The position numbers were made by a program, and so were the translations under genes. Source: Synura sp. LO234KE (Eukaryota > Sar > Synurophyceae > Synurales > Mallomonadaceae). Taken from it: a stretch of 11,999 bases of DNA. This document shows positions 1-6,945 of this stretch, in pieces (position 1 is the first letter of the stretch; every line of letters starts with the position of its first letter). The notes beneath the pieces are model-generated. The model was not told the origin of the DNA. It saw only the letters and a program-made list of their open reading frames with translations, and made no database searches. The stretch covers positions 1 through 11,999 of the forward strand of contig VKHC01000444.1 of the NCBI GenBank assembly GCA_015143735.1, in the 5' to 3' direction.

Positions 1-15
1 GAAAACGTTGGAAAT

Positions 16-138
16 TCTATTTTCGGTCACTCCTAACCGTCATTCTATTATAATTCTCTATTTTCGGACTCTCTTCAACGCCATTCTATTATAATTTTCT
101 ATTTTCGGTTTCTTCTTACCGTGACTCTATAGAAAATA
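16..138. repeat. 41-bp degenerate tandem repeat, about three units
   Basis: The word TCTATTTTCGG recurs at 16-26, 57-67 and 98-108, an exact 41-bp period. Units one and two also share CATTCTATTATAATT in their second half. The third unit diverges after the core, and a fourth weak core (TCTATTAACGG) begins at 140. This is a minisatellite-like array cut by the window start, so more units may lie outside. Confidence 0.85.
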
Positions 139-163
139 TTCTATTAACGGTTTTCTATAGAGT
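124..163. repeat. 13-bp perfect inverted repeat
   Basis: ACTCTATAGAAAA at 124-136 is the exact reverse complement of TTTTCTATAGAGT at 151-163, with a 14-base spacer. A related 10-bp palindrome, TTCTATAGAA, follows at 181-190. The hairpin sits at the degenerate end of the 41-bp array. It could be a small element terminus or a by-product of AT-rich repeat evolution. No coding or RNA function is visible. Confidence 0.75.
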
Positions 164-372
164 TTTTTCTGAAGAGTCGATTCTATAGAATGGTATTTAG
201 TCCGCCGATGGTTGTCAAAATAAATTTTTTAAATAATTGAAATGATAAACTACGTAAAACAAGCTGTGAAAAGAGATATAATTAACGTCTTTGATACCAG
301 AGATCGACAAATTAATTTCACCTTCAACAAATTCAACTCAAGCATGAGAAAGGCTTCTTGATAGATATACTG

Positions 373-449
373 CGGTTCGCTTAGTAGACTAGTCCGTGGA
401 TATCCCTGTGGATAACTTCGGGTCGCTTAGATTTGTCCGGGATATCCCT
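373..449. repeat. Imperfect direct repeat, two copies
   Basis: Copy one has CGGTTCGCTTAG at 373-384 followed by GTCCGTGGATATCCCT at 392-407. Copy two has CGGGTCGCTTAG at 419-430 followed by GTCCGGGATATCCCT at 435-449. The order of the two blocks is the same and the spacing is similar, so this is a diverged tandem duplication of about 45 bp. Confidence 0.65.
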
Positions 450-530
450 AAGGCTTACTACTGGTAGCCGTAGATTCCAACAAATGGGTAACCACCTGAT
501 ATACTAGTATACGCACGGAGTATAAGACGG

Positions 531-640
531 TTCGTGACCCGACATTATAACAGGGTTATCCATGCGGGCAACACTGACTTTTCGTATATAACGCGTTGTA
601 TTAAGTCGGGGTATAAACGGTGTGGTTATCCACGGCAAAG
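531..640. repeat. Degenerate direct repeat around GTTATCCA
   Basis: Two segments about 70 bp apart share a TATAA(A)C block, a G-rich step and then GGTTATCCA followed by a GGCAA word (near 556 and near 625). Similarity is patchy, so I treat this as a weak diverged duplication. It adds to the impression that the retroelement's 3' flank is built from short repeated units. Confidence 0.4.
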
Positions 641-692
641 TTTTATGCACTGAAGCACTTAGCTAGAGAATAAGCAGGTTGAGCTGTGTAGC

Positions 693-896
693 GCTCATAA
701 ACCATTCCGTTCATGTAATATCATTTGATAAGCACCTCATTGAAACAGACTTGTAAAGATATTCACTTCTTCTTTGACTTGAAATAACGATAAAGTGAAA
801 CGATTACAGGAGAATCAATATATACTACTACGCAACAATTTAAATGGTCGTAGTTTATGAAAAGCTGCCAAGCTCATTGTACCATGCCGTTCATGT
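693..896. repeat. Direct repeat pair, about 180 bp apart
   Basis: GCTCAT, a spacer of two to three bases, ACCAT, one variable base and CCGTTCATGT occur at 693-716 and again at 872-896. Both copies are preceded by GCTG. Direct repeats close together near the 3' end of a tyrosine-recombinase retroelement are what split direct repeats of PAT/Ngaro-type elements look like. That reading is inference, because I did not find the matching copy at the other end. Confidence 0.5.
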
Positions 897-1032
897 CGGT
901 GAAATGATTAAAATTACGTGAAACTCGTTTTTTATATTTATGAAAATATTTATGTGTAAGAATGTTTAAATGCATGTGAGCGTCACTCAGTACGTTGCGG
1001 GTTTTCAGGCCGGTACATCCTCATTGTACGTG

Positions 1033-1430
1033 CTATCTAGTGGAATAGCGCTGGTTTACAAGAAGGTGTAGGCGTTGAGTGGCCCCGTGCATATAGAGAA
1101 TTTTTTTGTTATTTAAAAGATATTTACCCGCGGGTAGATCGGGGTGCGAAACACCGCCGCTCCGAGGTGGACTAATATAGTTAGGAGACGAGCCAACATT
1201 AGGTCTAGGGTCACTTGCCGTGTCCCTCCCCCCTAGACCTTGCCCCACGTCGCTTCCGCCGTCGAGAGATAGCGCGAAAACTTTTCAAATAAGTCACAAG
1301 ACGTCCCCCACTACACTCTCCTAAATCTCTTGTACTGAACCCCTCCTATGCAGTCCTGCCTCGGTAGCAGCCCACTTGCATCCTGGACCGGATCCCCTTC
1401 CCTACCGCTGTGACCCCAAGCGGGCTGGAA
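1033..1430 (-). pseudogene. Possible C-terminal remnant of the tyrosine recombinase
   Basis: This follows the better-preserved recombinase block on the minus strand. The expected C-terminal catalytic boxes (second Arg, Trp/His, Tyr) should lie here. Between 1330 and 1210 all three frames contain stops. Short patches such as a YLKSFR-like word near 1290 could be the remains of the box carrying the second catalytic arginine, and the frame 1248-1033 is open for 71 codons. None of this is convincing alone, and no catalytic tyrosine can be named. Confidence 0.25.
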
Positions 1431-1704
1431 TCATATTGAGATGATATCATATAGGTCTTCTATAAGCTGCGCCTTCTGCAGGTTCGAGGTTTTGGTCAGG
1501 TAAACGTTCGTGGACCCGTTCTTGCTCGACCATACCTCGATTCGAACCACTGCCACTTCCAAAGGGTAGTCTATAAACCGAACTTGATGGGCCGCCACCA
1601 CACCCGAAAAGCCTTTTCGCTGAAGAACAAGTCATCTATCCTAAGGGAATGTTTACCCTTCGTGTTCGAGTCGTACGCATACTCGAACACTCTCAACGTT
1701 GACG
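1431..1704 (-). pseudogene. Tyrosine recombinase catalytic-domain remnant
   Basis: Two frames in succession look like the N-terminal half of a tyrosine-recombinase catalytic domain. The first (about 1704-1620) reads TLRVFEYAYDS and then HSLRIDDLFF. This matches the Arg-I box (G/T-x-R-x-x-E) and following strand of DIRS-type recombinases. The second (1631-1431, open for 67 codons, ended by TGA at 1433-1431) contains WSSKNGST and SNLQKAQLIEDLYD, matching the beta-hairpin SSKTGS lysine region and the next helix. A frameshift near 1625 separates them. The role in a live element would be site-specific insertion of the circular cDNA. The match is to remembered family patterns. Confidence 0.55.
1662..1690. 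repeat. 10-bp perfect hairpin
   Basis: GTGTTCGAGT at 1662-1671 is the exact reverse complement of ACTCGAACAC at 1681-1690, with a 9-base loop. It lies inside the recombinase remnant, where the same bases encode the FEYAYDSNT patch. It is probably a coincidence of codon choice rather than a regulatory site. No U-run follows, and a bacterial-type terminator is not expected in this genome. Confidence 0.5.
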
Positions 1705-1843
1705 CTTACCCTAACGCTATCCCTAGGTTAGTCGTCGCCAACGAGAGCTAGTTGGCAACCTTTTACCCAGAGCTAGTTGCGGATATCCTCGACGACTGCA
1801 TAGGGTATTGGAATCCGATTTCTGACCTCCCTAACCTACAGAC

Positions 1844-2380
1844 TTAGTGCTGAGTGCGCTGCTCCGCGGCCAAAGGCCTCCTTGCCGCTAGTAATGCCGG
1901 GTGATGGAATATATCTGTGTTCATTACGGCCGATCTAAACCCGTTCCTTATACCAGCCAACTCAGCATCCACTGGGTGACCTGCTCTTACCATGTTGGAC
2001 ATAAATAGACGTAGCAAACCGATTTTATCCTTTTACGCGACGGTTGACATGTATATATCAATATTGCAACTGTAAATCATGAACTCTGTCCCTCTGTCAA
2101 AAGATCTGGCGATGATCCTTGCTGTGCCTATGGTGACGCCTTGGTTAATTATCTCTCTCACCCTCGCTTCCTCGATGACATGGGAAAAGTCGACTATTCG
2201 GCAGATAAAGAGTGGAACGATTTAATTCATCATGCTGGTAACTAGTCGCTGCACGCTATTGAAGAAGGCACAAAATTCCGCGGGGTTCGTGTATGACTGC
2301 AGCGGGTAGCACATATTTAGTAGAGCATTTGTGAAACGGTCAAGTTCTTCGAATATCTCTTCAGGCTCATAACCGAGATC
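1844..2380 (-). pseudogene. Pol C-terminus and tyrosine-recombinase N-terminal domain
   Basis: One frame runs for about 178 codons with only two internal stops, TAA at 2224-2222 and TAA at 2035-2033. The first part (LGYEPEEIFEELDRF, then AEFCAFFNSVQ) resembles the tail after RNase H in such polyproteins. The second part (about 2200-1900: VREIINQG, IGTARIIARSF, then KDKIGLLRLFM and NGFRSAV) has the pattern of the helical core-binding (SAM-like) domain of tyrosine recombinases, which precedes the catalytic domain. The first TAA falls near the junction, so it could be the ancestral end of the RT/RNase H ORF, but the frame continues unchanged. A frameshift near 2375 links it to the frame above. 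Confidence 0.6.
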
Positions 2381-2495
2381 TTACGGCCTTTTCCCTCTCG
2401 ATAACTGGTCGCAAATGGTGTGTTGTCTTCGCCTTTAATATATGTATAGCATCCACAACATCGTGGATAGGAAGACAATCAAACACGTGGCAGAA
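2367..2495 (-). pseudogene. RNase H C-terminal remnant
   Basis: This 42-codon frame is closed by TAA at 2498-2496 upstream and TGA at 2369-2367 downstream. It contains LPIHDVVDAIHILKAK, in the place and style of the end of the RNase H domain, where a conserved Asp-x-Leu/Ile-Ser-Arg word is usual. It sits between the main RNase H frame (ending at 2517) and the pol tail (from 2380), and only frameshifts separate it from either. Short by itself, it is supported by order and strand. Confidence 0.45.
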
Positions 2496-2516
2496 TTAAT
2501 ACAAAGGATTCCTTCC

Positions 2517-3158
2517 TCAAATTTCTCCGTAGCTGCCCATTTCAATAAAAAAACGCCATCGCCCAGGACATACAGTTCTCGACCGGATCCCGCTTGCCAA
2601 GACGATGGATATGTACTCCATTGTATTCTGGTAGCAAGACGACCTTTCCAAGTCGAATTCGGAGTCTGTACTAACTACTTTCCATAATAACATATTTACT
2701 TCAACCAAACGAGAAATTCTGAATCCAATGCCGGCAAGGGAAGAGTCATACTCGATCCAGAACGATGGTGGCTCAAATTCGAATGACTCCAAGCTCACAC
2801 TCCTCCGATAACAGTCTCCTTCTACTCCAGTCGCTACTAGGAATAACCTCCAGATGTGTATACTTCTCACTACTTCTTGCGACGGTATCTTGGAAATCTC
2901 CAGGTTTAACGCTGACGTGAGGGGTCTCATAAGTCTACATTCCAGGAAATACCGGCTGGCCTAGGACGCTGGTCGCTGCAAACGCTTAATCTGAGCTCTG
3001 GTCCCGGTATCCATATCAAAGAATCCGAGTAGCGCCCTCCTCGATATACCAATGATCTCACTGGTAACATTTACCTCCCACCCCAACCAGTCAATATTAC
3101 CAAAAGTGAGTTCAAGAAGGTACGCCTGGACATTTAGGTCGTACTTGGGACATTTTTT
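2517..3158 (-). pseudogene. RT connection and RNase H-like domain of retroelement Pol
   Basis: The frame is open for about 213 codons with a single stop, TAG at 2963-2961. The N-terminal part reads NIDWLGWEV, then ISRRALLGFFDMD and, across the TAG, ASRYFLECRLMRPLTSAL. This is the RT thumb/connection pattern of DIRS-like polymerases. The TAG sits where a Trp (TGG) is expected. The RNase H-like part follows: FWIEYDSSLAGIGFRIS supplies the first catalytic Asp (near 2747-2745) and CYQNTMEYISIV supplies the Glu (near 2615-2613). RNase H would remove RNA from the RNA/cDNA hybrid. A frameshift or true stop at 2517 ends the frame before the last RNase H motif. Confidence 0.72.
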
Positions 3159-3580
3159 TCAATCGCCGCCATTCAACAACAACGACGAGATAAAGTCTAA
3201 AAACTTATTTCGGGATAGAAGCAACATATTACCATATTGGTCTAAAGTAGGAAAATCACTAAAGTCTATAGATAAGTTCATTTTGGTCTTTAAAAGACTT
3301 TTGAACATTTAATGTGTAGTTATATAAATTCTGAGTTGACGAAAGCTTCTTGTGTGCTATACGGCAAATTCTTCGGCTTCGAACATTAGCGATTATGCAA
3401 TTATTAGCATGTTTTGTATATATCTCGTTGCAAACAACGTGTACCAAAACCAAACATACATAGAATAGTAGAGCAAGTTGGGAGCTTTTAGCCGATATAT
3501 CCCATGTCATTTAAAAATAGGAATTCAAACAGTAACAAGCATAAAACTAAATGTCCAAATAAAACAATCAAAAGTCCGAG
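3110..3580. other. AT-rich insert between RT palm and connection
   Basis: In related polyproteins about 45 residues separate the YxDD box from the (I/V)-D-W-x-G-W strand. Here nearly 600 bp lie between YEDD (3674-3663) and DWLGWE (near 3080). The excess is visibly AT-rich with stops in all frames. An 11-bp inverted repeat, TGGACATTTAG at 3127-3137 and its complement at 3547-3557, lies close to both edges, but no target-site duplication is obvious. It could be a nested non-autonomous element, an intron, or simply a badly eroded stretch. Open frames inside (3259-3510 minus, 3052-3312 plus) look non-coding. Confidence 0.5.
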
Positions 3581-3582
3581 CC

Positions 3583-4470
3583 CCTGGTGAACGCACTTCA
3601 GTGCTTCGTGAGTCGCAAGTCTTGTCGTGTTCACGCTCTTCCACTAGGAATACATCCATGACGTCGTCTTCGTACATTTCAACATCTCCGTGAACCGCTG
3701 CATTGATCCGCCGCCGAAGTACTCTGGTTTTTACGTCGAAAGCGCCCGGCATCAACGAAGAACCAAATAGGCCAATATGTTATATCATCGCGAGTCCATC
3801 CGTCAGTTGCATGGCAAGTAAGCGCACACATGTCCGGGTGGATAGGCAAGTAAGCGCACACATGCCCGGGTGGATAAACATTAAGGTGAAGGCCCCCATC
3901 GAATTCAACTACCACAATACTAACCGACTCCTGTCTCTTGATGATCGCTTGAGGTGTCGCAAAATAATGGCGACAAGGCCGTCCACCATAGGACGCCGAA
4001 CCTCCCCCCACGACGCTTGTCCCAGAAACTTTACCGCCTCTGAGTTTAGCGCACCCCTCTCTCGTCGTTAGGCGAATCCCCTAAGTTTCGTCTCTTCTGT
4101 TTACCTACCTTTGTAGTCCAATGTGCAGATGATCAGAGTGTATCTCGTTCAATCTTAGCACGTATTCTGTAGGCAACAAATACACGAGGCCTTCTTGGTG
4201 AGCATTATAAAACATTTTGTTCACTGCCGGTGCCATTCTCTTATACTTAATGTGTAATGGTGATGGGGTACCATTTGGGATAAACTTCTCTGGTGCAAAT
4301 GTCCGGACTCATTCACACAGACGTAGCAAGTGATCAAAGTCAGGAACAGATTGCGGTACACACTGATGAACTCGCCCATGAAATAGTCGGGAGCCTATCA
4401 TTATATCGTGACTGAATCGTGCGAGAGCCGTCAGGTTACCGTCCAGGTTGTGAAGCAAAGACATATCACG
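3583..4470 (-). pseudogene. Reverse transcriptase remnant (YxDD as YEDD)
   Basis: Three frames join by small shifts. Frame 4470-4105 (one TGA at 4311-4309) reads SVPDFDHLLRL, then MAPAVNKMFYNAHQEG and VYLLPTEYV, the finger region. Frame 4120-4046 reads HWTTKVGKQ and LGDSPN. Frame 4052-3525 holds the palm: WGEVRRPMVDGLV, then GAFTLMF, MQLTDG, HIGLFG and VEMYEDDVMDVF. YEDD lies at 3674-3663. It has TAG at 3911-3909 and TAA at 3782-3780. Motif A, normally a D-L-K-G-A-F-type word, reads N-S-M-G-A-F, so the first metal-binding Asp is gone. A 32-bp duplication lies inside. The element could not make active RT from this copy. Confidence 0.78.
3813..3876. repeat. 32-bp tandem duplication inside the RT remnant
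   Basis: The unit beginning GGCAAGTAAGCGCACACATG at 3813-3844 is repeated at 3845-3876 with one mismatch (T versus C), so the duplication is recent compared with the rest of the decay. It lies between the GAF motif-A patch and the LTDG patch of the RT. Since 32 is not a multiple of three, it changes the register between them. With both copies present, the upstream and downstream RT patches are in the same frame. Confidence 0.9.
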
Positions 4471-4479
4471 TACACATAT

Positions 4480-4765
4480 GTCTAGCGGGAACCTGAACCG
4501 TTAGCCCACCGAAAAGTCTTCTCTTCACCGTTGGCTCCATCTTCTGCTGCTAGTGTAGAGCCGTTGGCACTATCCCGGATACCTTTGCAGTCTGACCCTC
4601 GGGGTGAAGGTCACTGCTGCCACGAGACCCGTGATTTCATGATTATCCCATTTTTCTTCCATTCCTGTTCCTCCCGGTCCCATAACCGATGAGAGCATGT
4701 CACAAGCTCTCGTTGTTGGGTACTACTGGTGGGTGGTGACGCTCTCCTTCTTCCTTCTTGTCCAT
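4480..4765 (-). pseudogene. Unidentified coding remnant before the RT
   Basis: On the minus strand an ATG at 4765-4763 in a good context (caacATGG) begins a short acidic/basic frame, MDKKEEGERHHPPVV, which stops after 21 codons. A second frame nearby reads MGPGGTGMEEKWDN and then GLVAAVTF, and a third reads NGSTLAAEDGANGEEKTF. The hydrophilic, Gly/Glu/Lys-rich composition would suit the end of gag or the N-terminal linker of Pol. There is no identifiable domain, and the frames are joined only by assumption. Confidence 0.3.
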
Positions 4766-4995
4766 GTTGCGTGAGCTCCTTTCAAGGTGAGAGGAGCTGA
4801 TGTCCTGTCACCTTATCGGCAATATCTCCTTAACACGCTCGATCAGCTCCTTCTTTGCGAGAGCCGATCAGAGAGTAGACAACTTTACGGCGTTGATGAG
4901 TGCCCCCCTGTTTGCGCAGTCTAAACTCACGAGATGCAACGCTCGACAACCTTTAACGAACTTGCACGCCTTCGTTGAGTCCCCGCTTCCCGTGA

Positions 4996-5328
4996 CTAGC
5001 TATGCCAGTTGGTACAGGCATATTGCCTTTTCCCCTCTACCTTGCCCGCGGACCCTGGGGAAACTTCCGCGACGACTTTCCCACTTGCTTGCACGAACAC
5101 TCTGATCCCCACGACCGACTTCTTGCTCATGGTTGCGCTTTCCCAGCGGGCTAACGCCGCGAACCCAGACGAACGGAATGCCTCGAGGTTCTCTGTGGAC
5201 ACGGGCATTTTGGAGAAACATTCTTTAAGCTTTTTCATACAATCCGAATGCCTCGTGATGGTTACTGCCCCTCCGGAAACTATGGAGGTCGGTACGCGCA
5301 TCCCCCGACACCAACCTCTTATCGCCAT
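4996..5328 (-). pseudogene. Gag-like ORF1, C-terminal part
   Basis: This minus-strand frame is open for 110 codons, with words such as ITRHSDCMKKLKECFSKM, ENLEAFRSSGFAALARWES and VFVQASGKVVAEV. It is not recognised as a named domain. I assign it to the retroelement because it lies between the ORF1 frame above and the RT below on the same strand, and DIRS-like gag proteins are poorly conserved. It is a frameshift away from the 5908-5546 frame. The plus-strand frame over the same bases (5009-5419) is longer but less protein-like and opposes every other module. Confidence 0.4.
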
Positions 5329-5545
5329 TTCAAGTGAATATCTTAAGCATCTGTCTGAGTTCCCCTCTGGAGAGACCGCTTATCGTAGGTTCGCAAACTC
5401 CGTGAAACGCATCACCTAAAACGACCTAAGGCTGACTAGAATCCCCGGAGCGCCGATTGTAGCTAGCGCCAGAGGATCCCGTGTTGTAAACCCACTAACT
5501 GTAAAATTTTCTAGCAAATACACCGAATCTGATTGTGCCAATGGC

Positions 5546-6196
5546 TTAAAACAGAGAAATGCAGAAAAACTCTCCGTCTCTTACAAAGACCCGCGAATTC
5601 GAGATGGTTGACCAAGCAAGAGTTGATTCCCATTCTTTCGACCTAGCAGTGCAGTGCAGGCATGATTTAGACCATGATATGAGCTCCGCTAGAATGTGCT
5701 TAGAATCTATTTCAGTCTTTTCTCGCAACAGGAGGGTAGCGACTCTCTCTGTTGCGCACGCTCGACGAAAAGTTACTGATGAGTTGGATAGACGCTTAGC
5801 TCTAACCGCATTGTCTATAACGATAAAACACTCACTGTCTGCGTCGCTATGGTGACATTGGCTGCCGTTAAAACCTTCATTTAGCACGAAATCCCGAATA
5901 TGCTTCACGAAAGTGCATTCAAATATCTCCTGTTATTCCTTAATTGCCTGGGCTCTTGCCAAGTCGACTTGACGACTTAAATCTTCCACCTCGCGAAGGC
6001 GTGCAGCTCTATCCAGCGTAAGGCTGACTGTTGCAGGTCCTCCAGGTGACGCAAGAGCACTCGACACACTTTTAAAGTCTAAAAGGAAACAACAAAAAAC
6101 AAGGAGATAAATATTGCCAGATAATAGTATCTGATTTATTTCAGAGCTTTTTCCGCCAGTAAAATGTTTATATTCAATCTTGAAGCGGTACCTCAA
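5546..6196 (-). pseudogene. Gag-like ORF1 with coiled-coil-like stretch
   Basis: One frame of about 217 codons is interrupted by a single TAA at 5935-5933. Before the stop it reads TVSLTLDRAARLREVEDL followed by RQVDLARAQA, a charged heptad-like helix typical of a coiled coil. The frame resumes directly after the stop with QEIFECTFVKHIRDFVLN and runs to a TAA at 5548-5546. The first 35 or so codons (KIEYKHFTGG, YLLVFCCFLLDF) look non-coding. They may be intron or leader, since a pyrimidine-rich tract ending TTTCCTTTTAG lies just before the coding-like part. A nucleic-acid-binding structural role for ORF1 is inferred from position only. Confidence 0.45.
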
Positions 6197-6297
6197 GTTA
6201 GGTGGAAAACCAAAAATAAGTAATGCATGCGCTTGGTCGGGGAAATACTGCTTGTTGGAGAACGAGACCTTCTGTCCTCCTCCTGCATAAACTCCAT
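6193..6297 (-). pseudogene. Possible start of retroelement ORF1
   Basis: ATG at 6297-6295 opens a 34-codon frame reading MEFMQEEDRRSRSPTSSISP, ended by TGA at 6195-6193. The acidic, then Arg/Ser-Pro-rich composition looks like the N-terminus of a gag-like protein. It is in a different frame from the block below, but the tract ending TTTCCTTTTAG at the edge of that block would fit a splice acceptor. An intron or a frameshift could therefore link the two. Too short to be certain. Confidence 0.3.
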
Positions 6298-6299
6298 GA

Positions 6300-6945
6300 C
6301 CTCCTCAGGCTTCAAGCTGTTGTGTTATGTACTATTCAAGAATGATCTTAATCTCAATTCAGAATCACTGGTGCATTTCCAGGCTACAGGCTGACAACCT
6401 CCTATGCTAAGAAAGATCACAAGAAACTTGCCGGATTTGAAAATAAAAAATATGCGCTCTTCCGTAAAAATATCCTCGATCCAATCTTTATCATTGCGTC
6501 GATCCTCTCAACTTGTAGTATAACTGTGTTCAGTATTGGAACTATACCTTGAATTTGTATGAAGTCGGACTTGCGGGAAATTACTTCTCTTCCCCTCAGC
6601 TATTATTTATCCTAACTTTAACAAGATCGTAGTAGTTCTAAAAACGTTCTTACTATCTTCCCTATCTGCACCTAAGTTTTCTCTACTCCAATTCCGACTA
6701 GTTTTGACATAGAATTCCCCAGATGGCATTTAGATCATCGTTATCTATTCCTGCAATAGCGCAGCTGATATCGCCCCCGACTTCCTGCATTCTTAAAAAT
6801 TTCGGATGATTCTAGGTGCAAGGCCGATGTCCCTGGCCAGCCACTTTTTTTTTCCCTAAAAAGTAACAGGCTTGACTGAATTTCACAGGTAACTGGAGTC
6901 CACATCTCCAGCACCACCAATCCAGAACGCTATTAATTTTCCATG
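6300..6945. other. No gene recognised
   Basis: The stretch is AT-rich with scattered stops on both strands. A run of about 30 open codons on the minus strand (near 6785-6700, VGGDISCAIAG and NDDLNAIWGIL) looks mildly protein-like but cannot be assigned. No RNA gene or clear repeat was seen. It may hold the 5' non-coding end of the retroelement. Confidence 0.4.

Larger units (their letters stand above)
1..1030. other. Gene-free, repeat-rich flank
   Basis: I find no reading frame here with recognisable protein character on either strand. The stretch is AT-rich and holds several families of short imperfect repeats, listed separately. It lies beyond the recombinase end of the minus-strand retroelement, so part of it may be that element's 3' non-coding terminus and part may be host DNA. 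I cannot place the boundary. Confidence 0.5.
1033..6297 (-). mobile_element. Decayed DIRS-like tyrosine-recombinase retrotransposon
   Basis: Four protein modules follow one another on the minus strand: a gag-like ORF1 (about 6297-4996), reverse transcriptase (4470-3583), an RNase H-like domain (3158-2367) and a tyrosine recombinase (2290 to about 1430, perhaps 1030). All are in the same orientation and in the order known for DIRS-like retroelements, which integrate with a tyrosine recombinase instead of a DDE integrase. No DDE integrase or aspartic protease pattern was seen. Every module carries stops or frameshifts, and the RT motif A aspartate is lost, so this copy is dead. The ends are not defined: no terminal repeat pair could be confirmed by eye. 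A length of about 5 kb fits the class. Confidence 0.7.

Noticed and set aside
1530-1555. GATTCGAACC, which reads GGTTCGAATC on the minus strand, like a tRNA T-loop
   Set aside because: The bases either side do not pair as a T-stem, no D-arm or anticodon arm follows, and the stretch lies in the recombinase remnant, where it encodes VVRIEVW.
1744-1779. 11-bp direct repeat AGAGCTAGTTG, two copies 25 bp apart
   Set aside because: Too short to mean much in 12 kb, with no similarity beyond the word. It lies within the recombinase remnant.
2442-2687. 81-codon plus-strand frame
   Set aside because: It is antisense to the RNase H-like domain and carries no motif of its own.
3703-4071. 122-codon plus-strand frame
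   Set aside because: It is the antisense of the RT palm, which has recognisable motifs on the minus strand.
5009-5419. 136-codon plus-strand frame
   Set aside because: It lies opposite the ORF1 frame, shows no recognisable motif, and opposes the direction of every other retroelement module.
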